Below are positions 1 through 7,329 of a DNA stretch of 17,786 nt, piece after piece (the stretch's first letter is position 1; each line of letters starts with the position of its first letter). This DNA comes from an uncultured bacterium. Lineage in GTDB: Bacteria; Vulcanimicrobiota; CADAWZ01. The position numbers and the translations under genes are program-made. The stretch covers positions 1-17,786 of the forward strand of contig CASEKF010000022.1 in the NCBI GenBank assembly GCA_949288455.1, in the 5' to 3' direction. The notes beneath the pieces were generated by a model, which did not search any database, had not been told where the DNA came from, and saw nothing but the letters and a program-made list of their open reading frames with translations.

Positions 1-47
1 CGCACTTATTTTAACTTATTCAGCGTTATTCAATTGTCAATATGCAA

Positions 48-78
48 GCTCCGAAACCGAAACGTTAACGCTCGGAGC
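48..78 (-). other. Inverted repeat in a 5' leader
   Basis: GCTCCGA (48-54) and TCGGAGC (72-78) are a perfect 7-bp inverted repeat around 17 bases that contain the palindrome CGTTAACG (63-70). It lies just downstream of the minus-strand promoter at 92-120, so it would form near the 5' end of that transcript. No U-tract follows it on either strand, so it does not look like a terminator. Its role is unknown; an mRNA 5' stem-loop or a protein-binding site are both possible. Confidence 0.4.
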
Positions 79-91
79 CGAAACCTCAAAC

Positions 92-120
92 ATAATAACA
101 CGAGATATTAACTTTGTCAA
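92..120 (-). promoter_or_regulatory. Sigma70-type promoter reading out of the left edge
   Basis: On the minus strand there is a perfect -35 TTGACA (115-120), a 17-bp spacer and a -10 TATTAT (92-97, five of six consensus bases). Transcription would start near position 85 and run off the left edge, so the target gene is not visible. The promoter lies downstream of the kinase gene that ends at 241, so it probably opens a separate unit. The stretch 121-240 shows no gene and no clear terminator for the kinase operon. Confidence 0.6.
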
Positions 121-240
121 TACCAATTTTTGTTTTTTTTAATACCGTACAACTTTACATAAAGAAAAAGAGAAGAAAGATAAACAGGATAGACACGTCT
201 TTCAGAACAAGCCGAACTTCTGTTATTACGAAAGGAGAAT

Positions 241-1668
241 TTAAAAAAATTTCGCGAGAGCAGGATATAAAGATATATATTTAGAGTAAATTCTGTCGTA
301 TACGTCTCTATGAGCATCGTTCGGACAAACGATATCTTTAAATTTCACAATTTTTTTCGACGCTTCAATAAAATTGCCGTATAAACCCGAAGCAACCGCA
401 GTAATTAAAGATAATCCTAAAAGTTCAGTCTCAGGTTCGCAAACCGGCTGAAACGGAATGTTTAAAATATCGGCTTTTATTGAATTCCAAACGGAATTTC
501 TCGAAGGACTTCCGCCGACCCTGATTATTTTCGGCGAGATTCCGTGCTTTCTAAATACGTCCACGATCTGCCTAAGAGCGAAGCCGATTCCTTCCATAAC
601 GGCTCTAGCCAAGTCTCTCCTGGAATGAGACAGCCTTAGGCCAAAAAATACTCCTTTTGCGTCAGGATCTCCAATCGGTCCTCTCTCCCCCGCCAGATAC
701 GGCAAAAATACAAGATCGCCGCTTCCGGCAGGAACGCCTGCGGCTTCGTTCGTCATCAAATCAAAGGACGAATTTTCTCCGTAAAACGAGCGTAAAAACC
801 ATTCGAAAGCTTTTCCGCTAGAAGCTATAACCGCTCCCGCATGCCACTTCCCTTTCAAAAACGGATGAAGAACGCTAAAAACGCCTTTGTCTTCAACCTT
901 TTTTATTGATACGGCTTCAAGACCTTCCGAAGTGCCAGTTTTATCGCATAAAATATCACAGTCGAAACATGACGTTCCCAGCAGAGTTTCAATGACGTCG
1001 GCTCCTCCGCTTCCGGCGTAAACCGGAATACCTGCGGGCAAACTGAGAAGCGAAGCGAAACGGTCCTTAAGATTGCCTATCAGCTCTCCAAAAAAAATTT
1101 TTTCAGGCAGGATCGAGTCGGGCAAAGACGCGGCTTTCCAAGCGGACTCAGGAAAAGCCGTGAAAGAATCGGAAACGCAAGAGCGGCAAATGCGGCCGGT
1201 CAACATGAAAGAAAAATAATCAAGAGGCTGACATACGTAAGCGATTTGTTCGTAACTGCGCTGTTCATGATACTTCAACCATAATGCCAAAGAAACAGGA
1301 AAAGCCGGAGGTATGTAACGCGCGATTTTATCAGACAGGAAAGCCGACTCTGCGACCGCTCTGGAATCCATCCATAAAATGCCTTTGCGCACGGGATTCA
1401 AATTTTTATCCAAAAAAACGGATGCGGGACCGCAAGAGGAAACGCATATTCCGTCTACTGACGTTGCTTGCGCCCGCTCAAGCGCCCCCTTCATAACTTT
1501 TATAAGTTCGGAAAACCATAAATCACAGTCAAATTCGGCATAAGCTTTATTAAACTCAAAGCGCGTAGTTACAGACGCCAACGACTTTTTATTTCCGCAT
1601 GCGTCAAAAATAGCGGCCCTGATTCTAGAAGAGCCGATTTCTGCGACAAGAGTTCGAAATTCACGCAT
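241..1668 (-). CDS. FGGY-family carbohydrate kinase (xylulokinase-like)
   Basis: This 475-aa protein is a full-length two-domain FGGY kinase, which phosphorylates a sugar or polyol with ATP in the cytoplasm. Visible motifs are the N-terminal phosphate loop EIGSS (10-14, with Glu where most relatives have Asp), the substrate-side WMDSR (99-103), GGAD with the likely catalytic base Asp224, TGTSEG (244-249), and LPYLAGERGP followed by GVFFGL (322-344), which closely resembles E. coli XylB. RVGGSPS (383-389) is the adenosine motif. The TGTSEG element resembles, as I recall, uncharacterised FGGY kinases of Treponema and Firmicutes, so xylulose is not certain as substrate. The ATG overlaps the stop of the PqqD-like gene by 8 bp, which suggests translational coupling. 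The position behind dxs raises the possibility that it acts on 1-deoxy-D-xylulose, but that is inference. Confidence 0.88.
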   Translation of the reverse strand: MREFRTLVAEIGSSRIRAAIFDACGNKKSLASVTTRFEFNKAYAEFDCDLWFSELIKVMKGALERAQATSVDGICVSSCGPASVFLDKNLNPVRKGILWMDSRAVAESAFLSDKIARYIPPAFPVSLALWLKYHEQRSYEQIAYVCQPLDYFSFMLTGRICRSCVSDSFTAFPESAWKAASLPDSILPEKIFFGELIGNLKDRFASLLSLPAGIPVYAGSGGADVIETLLGTSCFDCDILCDKTGTSEGLEAVSIKKVEDKGVFSVLHPFLKGKWHAGAVIASSGKAFEWFLRSFYGENSSFDLMTNEAAGVPAGSGDLVFLPYLAGERGPIGDPDAKGVFFGLRLSHSRRDLARAVMEGIGFALRQIVDVFRKHGISPKIIRVGGSPSRNSVWNSIKADILNIPFQPVCEPETELLGLSLITAVASGLYGNFIEASKKIVKFKDIVCPNDAHRDVYDRIYSKYISLYPALAKFF

Positions 1669-2026
1669 TTTCAGATTCCAGTTCCTTTATATTTTGATAT
1701 GAAATCATTTCGCATTTTTCAAGATACTGCATAAATGAAAACAATCTGTCGAAAACGTCTGACTCGCCAAAACGCTCTATAAATGACTCGGCTATTTCGT
1801 TCATAGAATGACGTCCGTCGCATAAATTCCAAACAAAAGAACCTCTCTCGTCTAAAGTCACTTTTACGTCCGGCTTCTTCAAAATCAAATCCGCGTATTT
1901 CTTTACAAAACTATTGAAAAACCGAGGCTGAATAACTGAAATCCTACCGTCCGGCAATACTTCGTACCGACGCATACGAATAGGAACAAGTTTAGAAAAA
2001 TCTATTTTTTTACTTTTTTTAAACAT
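1661..2026 (-). CDS. PqqD-like small protein (RRE-type peptide-binding fold)
   Basis: This 121-aa protein has the core pattern of the PqqD family: VTLDERGSFVWNLCDG followed by an MNEIAESF helix and a final winged-helix segment (about residues 56-110). PqqD-type domains usually bind the leader of a ribosomal precursor peptide and present it to a radical SAM or other maturase; many genomes also carry orphan copies of unknown role. I see no precursor peptide or maturase in the window, so this copy is an orphan here. I chose the ATG at 2024-2026 because GGATGAG stands 9 nt upstream. A longer reading to 2128 would overlap dxs heavily and adds residues without family likeness. The N-terminal 50 residues are basic and unassigned. 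The gene starts 29 nt after the dxs stop and overlaps the kinase start by 8 bp, so the three are probably co-transcribed. Confidence 0.75.
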   Translation of the reverse strand: MFKKSKKIDFSKLVPIRMRRYEVLPDGRISVIQPRFFNSFVKKYADLILKKPDVKVTLDERGSFVWNLCDGRHSMNEIAESFIERFGESDVFDRLFSFMQYLEKCEMISYQNIKELESENA

Positions 2027-2055
2027 ATTGTAAAACTCATCCAAAAAACTAAAAT

Positions 2056-3918
2056 CTAACAGCCTATGACAGCTTTTACAATACCTCCGGCAGTCAAACC
2101 GCACTCCTCCAAAATTTCTTCTTGGCAAGCATGTTTGATAAAATGATCGGGAAGTCCAAGCATAGTGACTTTAGCAGAAATATTATTCATATGCAAAAGC
2201 TCGGAGACAGCCGATCCAAAACCTCCCGCAAGCGTATTTTCCTCAACCGTCACAATTTTTCTGAATTTTTCCGCCGCTTTTAAAAATAATTCGGAATCAA
2301 GAGGCTTCAAAGTTCTAGCGTTAATGAGCATGGCAGAAATATTATTGGTAGATAAAGTTTTAACGGCCAACATAGCCGGAAATACCATACTGCCGACGGC
2401 GATAATCGCAAGATCCCTGCCGTCGCATATAATCTCAGACTCTCCAATCTTTACTATAGGCTCTAACGACGATTCAGGCAGTCCGACGCACTGTCTTCTA
2501 GGATACCTAATAGCCACCGGACCGTCATGCAATACCGCGGCGCGCATCATCGCTTGTAATTCAAGCTCGTCTCCCGGAGCTAGAATAGTCATATTGGGAA
2601 TCAATCGAAGATAAGATATATCGAAAGCGCCCTGATGCGTCACTCCGTCCTCCCCCACTATGCCTGCTCTATCGACGCAAAAAACTACCGGCAAACGCTG
2701 AATAGCTACGTCATGAACGATCTGATCAAAAGCCCTTTGCAAAAACGTGGAATATATAGGGACAAACGGTTTTAACCCCTGTTTTGCCATAGCCGCCGCA
2801 AAAGTGACGGCATGCTGCTCGGCTATCCCAACGTCGAAAAATCTATCGGGATATAACTTGGAAAATTCGTCTAGGCCGGTGCCGTTAGCCATCGCGGCCG
2901 TTATCGCTATAATATTTTTATATTCCGAGCCTAACTTGACGATAAACTTGCCAAAACATTGAGTATACGTCGGAACGCTTGAACCGGAATGTTTAGGTTT
3001 TCCCGTATCGATATGAAAAGGAGCGGCCCCATGGAATAACGAGGGATTCTCTTCGCTAAACGAATATCCTTTGCCCTTTTTCGTAATAACATGCACTACT
3101 TTGTTGCCTTCTATACGTTTAGCTTTTTTTAAAACTGAGATCAACAGATTCAAGTCATGACCGTCGAACGGCCCCAAATATGAAAAACCCATAGATTCGA
3201 AAAAAACGCCAGGACATAAGAAATATGTCAAATGATCTTCCAGTTTCTCCGCGGCCGTCAGCATAGTCCGACCGATAGTCGGAATACTTCTTACAAGCGT
3301 CCTTAAATCTTTTCTCAATTTAATAAAACCCGGGCTTAGCCTTATATTCGACAAATACGACGCAAAAGCTCCGACGTTACGGCCTATTGACATATTATTG
3401 TCGTTTAAAATTATCGTAAGATCGTCCGCGACTGACGACGCGTTATTCAAGGCTTCAAAAATCATACCTCCGGTCATGGCGCCGTCGCCTATTACGGCGA
3501 CCGTCTCAAAATCTTCGCGCTTTATCTTTTTCGCGGCGGCAAATCCTAAAGCCGCCGATATAGACGAACTAGCATGACCTGCTATAAACGCGTCGCAATC
3601 GCTCTCTTCAGGATTTGTAAAACCGCTTAATCCGCCTTTTGTCCTAAGAGAAGGGAAAGAATCTTTTCTGCCGTTTATAATTTTATGAGCGTAAGCTTGG
3701 TGACCTACGTCATACACTATTTTATCCTTAGGAGGGCTATAAACGGTATTTAAAGCGATAATCAGCTCCACGGCTCCCAAACTCGAAGCTAAATGACCTC
3801 CGTTGTTGGAAACTACGTCTATAATCAGCCGTCTAATTTCTTTTGCCAATTCCCTAAGCTCGGAAATTTTCATATTTTTTAAATCTTTATTAGAATGAAT
3901 TAAATCAAGAAGAGCCAT
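2056..3918 (-). CDS. dxs: 1-deoxy-D-xylulose-5-phosphate synthase
   Basis: The 620-aa product condenses pyruvate and glyceraldehyde 3-phosphate, using thiamine diphosphate, into 1-deoxy-D-xylulose 5-phosphate, the first step of the MEP isoprenoid pathway (also used for thiamine and pyridoxal). Visible signatures are GGHLASSLG (40-48), VGHQAY (71-76), GHASSSIS (114-121), the ThDP/Mg motif GDGAMTGG (144-151) with LNDNNMS (171-177), and GIAEQHAV (364-371) with the likely catalytic Glu367. Length and domain order are normal, and nothing key is missing. The start at 3918 gives the usual N-terminal LLDLIHSNKDLKN segment of the family, although no good Shine-Dalgarno precedes it. It lies 160 bp downstream of ispA, another isoprenoid gene, and is followed closely by the PqqD-like gene and the FGGY kinase. 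Confidence 0.97.
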   Translation of the reverse strand: MALLDLIHSNKDLKNMKISELRELAKEIRRLIIDVVSNNGGHLASSLGAVELIIALNTVYSPPKDKIVYDVGHQAYAHKIINGRKDSFPSLRTKGGLSGFTNPEESDCDAFIAGHASSSISAALGFAAAKKIKREDFETVAVIGDGAMTGGMIFEALNNASSVADDLTIILNDNNMSIGRNVGAFASYLSNIRLSPGFIKLRKDLRTLVRSIPTIGRTMLTAAEKLEDHLTYFLCPGVFFESMGFSYLGPFDGHDLNLLISVLKKAKRIEGNKVVHVITKKGKGYSFSEENPSLFHGAAPFHIDTGKPKHSGSSVPTYTQCFGKFIVKLGSEYKNIIAITAAMANGTGLDEFSKLYPDRFFDVGIAEQHAVTFAAAMAKQGLKPFVPIYSTFLQRAFDQIVHDVAIQRLPVVFCVDRAGIVGEDGVTHQGAFDISYLRLIPNMTILAPGDELELQAMMRAAVLHDGPVAIRYPRRQCVGLPESSLEPIVKIGESEIICDGRDLAIIAVGSMVFPAMLAVKTLSTNNISAMLINARTLKPLDSELFLKAAEKFRKIVTVEENTLAGGFGSAVSELLHMNNISAKVTMLGLPDHFIKHACQEEILEECGLTAGGIVKAVIGC

Positions 3919-4078
3919 GATTGATAAATTAAAGAGCGCCTGCGAAATACGGCAGCGAATGAAACTCTGACGTTTCCGCTCAAGCGCTAAAATAAAAATA
4001 AAAATTACGCTAGTTAGTATTACTAGTCAATTTTTACAAAAAAAATCAAATATTAAGCGACGTTATTTAAAATACAAA
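3919..4078 (-). promoter_or_regulatory. ispA-dxs intergenic region with a possible promoter
   Basis: This 160-bp gap holds no gene. On the minus strand TTGACT (4024-4029) is followed 17 bp later by TAATTT (4001-4006), a good -35 with a poor -10. CTAGT (4010-4014) and ACTAG (4022-4026) form an inverted repeat across the spacer, which could be an operator. I see no U-tract terminator for ispA. dxs may therefore have its own promoter or be read through from ispA. Confidence 0.3.
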
Positions 4079-4888
4079 TTATTTGATTCTAGATAAAAGA
4101 AAATCTGCGGCCTGAGTCATAAGATCAGTATGTTTTTTAAATTCTACGGCCGCTTCGCATGCCTGTTTATGAAAATTTAACGCTAATTTAAAAGATTCTT
4201 CTTTTCCCATAAAATCGACTAAATTTCCGCTTCCTTCGTCTGAGTCCAGATAATCGTCGACAATTTGGAATAATACTCCCAAAGATTCGGAATAACGCAA
4301 AAGAGAATCGACATCGCAAGCTCCGTAAGACGCATAAGCTCCGGATAAAACGGCGCAAGTAATTAAAGCTCCGGTTTTTAGTTTATGAATGGAAATAATA
4401 TCCGCTTCACAAGAGATCTTGGACTTTAATTCCAGAAATTGGCCTTCAATCATATTCATAGCTTTCTTAGCTAATAATTTAGCTATAAGAATAGCGCGTT
4501 CTCCGTTTGAAATAGAAAAAATCATATCAAACGCCGATTCGGCCAGCCAATCCCCGCAAAGCAAAGCTTCAGGATGGCCAAATTTAACATGACAAGAAGG
4601 TTTTCCTCGCCTGCATAAATCGTTGTCCATCTCCGGAAGATCGTCATGCACAAGAGAAAAAGAATGCGTAAGTTCCACCGCGCATGCGGCTTTCAGGACA
4701 TCGCTTGTCACAGGTTCTTCAGTTCCGTCCGCAAATATCATGGTCAAAGCCGGCCTAAATCTTTTACCGCCTCCTACAACGGAGTATAACAGCTCTTCTT
4801 TCATCAAAATACGATCTTTCAGAAAAGCAATAAGCGTATTGTCGACAAGCTCGGCAGTTTTTTTCATGTGCAAAGCGAAATCACTCAT
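4079..4888 (-). CDS. ispA: Polyprenyl (farnesyl) diphosphate synthase
   Basis: This 269-aa trans-prenyltransferase would condense dimethylallyl diphosphate with isopentenyl diphosphate to make geranyl or farnesyl diphosphate. Visible motifs are GGGKRFRP (39-46), the first Asp-rich motif DDLPEMD (82-88) followed by RRG, KTGAL (171-175) and the second Asp-rich motif DDYLD (211-215). Phe77, five residues before the first Asp pair, is a bulky aromatic as in short-chain (C15) enzymes, supporting farnesyl rather than longer products. It is about 30 residues shorter than E. coli IspA. The stretch after the second motif, normally LGK-x2-G-x-D-x4-K, is compressed, although GKE (228-230) remains. The ATG overlaps the xseB stop by 8 bp. 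The order xseA-xseB-ispA-dxs is a common bacterial arrangement and supports the call. Confidence 0.93.
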   Translation of the reverse strand: MSDFALHMKKTAELVDNTLIAFLKDRILMKEELLYSVVGGGKRFRPALTMIFADGTEEPVTSDVLKAACAVELTHSFSLVHDDLPEMDNDLCRRGKPSCHVKFGHPEALLCGDWLAESAFDMIFSISNGERAILIAKLLAKKAMNMIEGQFLELKSKISCEADIISIHKLKTGALITCAVLSGAYASYGACDVDSLLRYSESLGVLFQIVDDYLDSDEGSGNLVDFMGKEESFKLALNFHKQACEAAVEFKKHTDLMTQAADFLLSRIK

Positions 4889-5132
4889 TACGGGACGAAT
4901 CTCCCGAAAATTGTTCTTCGACGATAGTTCCGTCTTGACTTTTGCTTATCTTAACAAGGAAGCTCTCCATGTCCGTCAAGCGGCGTCGGCATTCCTTATA
5001 CAGATCTACGGCTTCTTCATATATTTTCACGGACTCTTCAAGCTCAATATTAGGATTATCAAGACTTTTAATTTTAGACTCAAGCTTATTTGACAAATCT
5101 TTAAAAGACAATTCTTTAGATTCCATAGACAT
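4881..5132 (-). CDS. xseB: Exodeoxyribonuclease VII small subunit
   Basis: This 83-aa helical protein fits XseB: FKDLSNKLESKIKSLDN, then IELEESVKIYEEAVDLYKEC and a charged final helix. Several copies bind each large XseA subunit to form exonuclease VII, which degrades single-stranded DNA in both directions. Of two nearby Met codons (5130-5132 and 5124-5126) I chose the first because GAGGAA lies about 6 nt upstream. That site sits across the end of xseA, 9 nt away, so translation is probably coupled. The last ten or so residues are variable and acidic. Confidence 0.9.
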   Translation of the reverse strand: MSMESKELSFKDLSNKLESKIKSLDNPNIELEESVKIYEEAVDLYKECRRRLTDMESFLVKISKSQDGTIVEEQFSGDSSRNE

Positions 5133-5141
5133 TACATTTCC

Positions 5142-6362
5142 TCAAAGCTTATTTTTATCTAGCGGCGATATTTTATCTACTGTCCCTTCTATAATTCCGT
5201 CGTATAAAGTCATAAAAACTTTATCGCCTAAATTGAATTTGTTTGCGCTTGTAATTATAGTTCCGGTTTTATCGCTGATATAAGCGTAACCTTTCCGCAA
5301 AGCGTTTTTAGGATTTCTACCGGACAATCTCGCTTCGTAAATATTTAACTTATCGCGGAAAGACGAGAAAACTCTGCCTATAGAATTTTCTAAACGTTCA
5401 TAAAGCATATCTATCAGCATCTGCCTTTGACGCAATCTATTTTCAGGATGCATGGCCCTAAGAAGTTGAGCTTTAGCCTTTAAAGAAGATTTAAGAATGT
5501 GCATTTTCTTTTCGACTAAACTTTGAGCGAAGGCGATTTTTTGAGAGTAAAACTTCAAAATGGACTCTACGTCCGGCACGGCAGCTTGAGCCGCCGCCGT
5601 AGGAGTCGCCGCCCTCATATCGGCGGCTAAATCGGTAAGAGTGACGTTGGTCTCATGACCTACGGCAGAAATTATAGGAATATCATAAGAAACGATTTCC
5701 CGCACTAAAGACTCGTCGTTAAAACAATTTAAATCTTCAAAAGAGCCGCCGCCTCTGCCTATTATAACTACGTCTATGCCGCCGTATTCTCTCAAAAGCC
5801 TCAAGGCCTCAATCATTGAAGACGGAGCGGCTTCTCCTTGTACAAAAGCCGGGGCAAGCGCGATAGAGACGCCGGGAGAACGCTTCTTTACCGTCGTTAT
5901 TATATCATGAATGACAGCTCCTTCGGCAGACGTAACTACTCCTACTACGGAAGGATATTTCGGGATAGACTTTTTCCGTTCTAAAGCGAAAAGTCCCTCT
6001 CTCTCAAGTTTTTCCTTGAGCTTAATATAGTTTTCATACATTCTGCCAAGTCCGGATTCTTTTACTACGGACGCGGTAAGAGAATAAGATCCCGTAGTTT
6101 CGTAAAGATTAATTTTTCCAACGCACAAAACTGACACGCCGGGCTTTAGCGTTACCTCAGACTTATCCCTATAATTTTTAAAAAAATTAACTTTTATTTG
6201 ACAGGCGGCATCTTTTAACACAAAATAAGCATGACCGGCTTGAGAAAAAGAAACTTCTCCAATTTCTCCCTCAACCTCTACGTTTCGCCCAAGAATTAAA
6301 TCGTTTTTTATCAAACGCGAAGCATATTTATTTATTTCGGAAACAGTAAAAACTTTTGCCAT
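5142..6362 (-). CDS. xseA: Exodeoxyribonuclease VII large subunit
   Basis: The 406-aa protein has the XseA layout: an N-terminal OB-fold for single-stranded DNA (about 1-100), a central nuclease domain, and a long helical C-terminal arm that binds XseB. Core motifs are VTSAEGAVIHDI (143-154), IGRGGGSFEDL (201-211), AVGHET (233-238) and ADMRAATPTAAA (247-258). With a constant offset of two, Asp153, Arg203 and His236 match E. coli residues 155, 205 and 238, which I recall as important for activity. The fourth of that set, Asp241 in E. coli, is Asn239 here (codon AAC). It is shorter than the E. coli enzyme (about 456 aa), mostly in the helical arm. The start at 6362 begins with the expected MAKVFTVSEIN; its ribosome binding site is weak. 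It opens the xseA-xseB-ispA cluster. Confidence 0.94.
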   Translation of the reverse strand: MAKVFTVSEINKYASRLIKNDLILGRNVEVEGEIGEVSFSQAGHAYFVLKDAACQIKVNFFKNYRDKSEVTLKPGVSVLCVGKINLYETTGSYSLTASVVKESGLGRMYENYIKLKEKLEREGLFALERKKSIPKYPSVVGVVTSAEGAVIHDIITTVKKRSPGVSIALAPAFVQGEAAPSSMIEALRLLREYGGIDVVIIGRGGGSFEDLNCFNDESLVREIVSYDIPIISAVGHETNVTLTDLAADMRAATPTAAAQAAVPDVESILKFYSQKIAFAQSLVEKKMHILKSSLKAKAQLLRAMHPENRLRQRQMLIDMLYERLENSIGRVFSSFRDKLNIYEARLSGRNPKNALRKGYAYISDKTGTIITSANKFNLGDKVFMTLYDGIIEGTVDKISPLDKNKL

Positions 6363-6665
6363 AACTTACAAGAAATTTCTCTAAACTAAATAAAAATCCT
6401 TTGATAAATAATAATGCATAAAGCAAAAACGCATGCAAGAAAGATAAACGTTATAAAGCGACTAGCAAATTTAAAATAAAACGATAAAAAGCCTCGCCGG
6501 ATCTTCTTCTAAAAAACGATCGGACCCGATAAGGCTCTCTACATGATTCTCTTTTATATTCAATCTCAATTGATAAAGCAGAAGTAATAAAAGCGCTAAT
6601 TATTACGGCTGCTAACTAACAAAATAATCTCTGAGAAATTCGGCTGACCTTACTTACTTATAGTT
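6363..6665. other. Intergenic region between nitroreductase and xseA
   Basis: I see no gene in these 303 bases. The left part (6363-6485) is AT-rich leader for xseA, where TATAAC-like and ATTATT-like minus-strand hexamers occur without a convincing -35. The middle holds the terminator-like structure at 6486-6536. The right part (6540-6665) shows nothing recognisable. Confidence 0.5.
6486..6536 (-). terminator. Probable intrinsic terminator after the nitroreductase
   Basis: On the minus strand AGCCT and AGGCT close a stem-loop that runs directly into five U. Inside it CCGATC can pair with GATCCGG with one bulge. A second, nested option is ATCGGGTCCGAT followed by CG and six T. Either could stop the transcript coming from the nitroreductase and ribosomal-protein genes before xseA. 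The outer stem is short, so efficiency is uncertain. Confidence 0.55.
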
Positions 6666-7196
6666 TTAATCTATGAAATTAATCGCTTCGGCTTTTCTGG
6701 GAGCAGGCTCTCCAACCGGAGAAGCGGCGTATCCTAAAGCGGCGACGGCAGAGACTATTTTATCTTTGCCGATTCCAAAAGACTCCAACAAACTTCTAAC
6801 TCCGGGGTCATCGTAAGTATCGCAAAGCTGATTAATCCAACATGAAGCTATGCCCAAAGAATGCGCCGCGAGCATTATATTTTCCATAGCGGCTCCGCAA
6901 TCTTGCTTAGCGTATTTGTAATTTCTGTCATTAGCTATTATTACTATAGCGGTAGCGTTATAGAAATTATAAACGGCGTCCCGAGGCATATTCAAAGCTT
7001 TTTTAACCGCGTCGGCCAAGTCTAGAATTTTAACTTTATCCGCAGTCGCCGTAAACGTCCAATCTTGAGATCCTCTTCCGGTAGGCGCGTAAACCGCGGC
7101 TTTCAAAATCTGTTCCAATTCCTTCCTGTCTATCTGCTTATCTGAAAAATTACGGCAGCTGCGCCTCGTCAAAATATTTTTTATAACTTCGTTCAT
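6666..7196 (-). CDS. Nitroreductase-family FMN oxidoreductase
   Basis: This 176-aa protein belongs to the nitroreductase family, homodimeric FMN enzymes that use NAD(P)H to reduce nitro compounds, quinones or flavins. Visible features are the N-terminal FMN-phosphate motif RRSCRNF (12-18 from the chosen start), APTGRGSQDW in the flavin-binding region, an AMENIMLAAHSLGIASCWI helix-turn, and a C-terminal ALGYAASP. I chose the ATG at 7194-7196 because GGAGGT stands 6 nt upstream; an ATG 15 bp further out has no such site. Asp-rich DTYDDPGVRSLLESFGI fits the small single-domain subgroup. The substrate cannot be told. No clear terminator separates it from rplT, so partial co-transcription is possible. 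Confidence 0.88.
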   Translation of the reverse strand: MNEVIKNILTRRSCRNFSDKQIDRKELEQILKAAVYAPTGRGSQDWTFTATADKVKILDLADAVKKALNMPRDAVYNFYNATAIVIIANDRNYKYAKQDCGAAMENIMLAAHSLGIASCWINQLCDTYDDPGVRSLLESFGIGKDKIVSAVAALGYAASPVGEPAPRKAEAINFID

Positions 7197-7329
7197 AACA
7201 AACCTCCGCAAAAAGAATCAAACTCAATATTATCTAGCCAAATCTTTACGATTCGACTTCTCGATTGTCTTGCTTATTGCAGTAAAATAAACTTTGTTAT
7301 GCGTAAAATTACGCGGGCGCAAATCTATT
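7197..7329. other. rplT-nitroreductase intergenic region
   Basis: This 133-bp gap has no gene. GCGTA (7301-7305) and TACGC (7310-7314) form a small hairpin 3' of rplT on the minus strand, but no U-tract follows, so I do not call a terminator. A GATAAT hexamer lies upstream of the nitroreductase without a matching -35. Confidence 0.3.

Noticed and set aside
2-142. An open plus-strand frame from the window edge to a TAA at 140-142 with coding-like codons.
   Set aside because: A second plus-strand frame is also open over most of it, no family is recognisable in about 46 residues, and a near-consensus minus-strand promoter lies inside it.
2165-2614. A 149-codon plus-strand ORF opposite dxs.
   Set aside because: It mirrors the codon structure of a clearly conserved gene, has no ribosome binding site of note and no recognisable domain.
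4010-4026. CTAGTTAGT shared between the ispA-dxs gap and the promoter region at 9106-9114, suggesting a common operator.
   Set aside because: Nine bases in AT-rich intergenic DNA can recur by chance, and only two copies were noticed without a systematic search.
4623-5093. A 156-codon plus-strand ORF spanning ispA and xseB.
   Set aside because: It is antisense to two well-supported genes and its translation shows no family likeness.
7301-7314. A small hairpin after rplT as an operon terminator.
   Set aside because: The stem is five base pairs and no U-tract follows on the minus strand.
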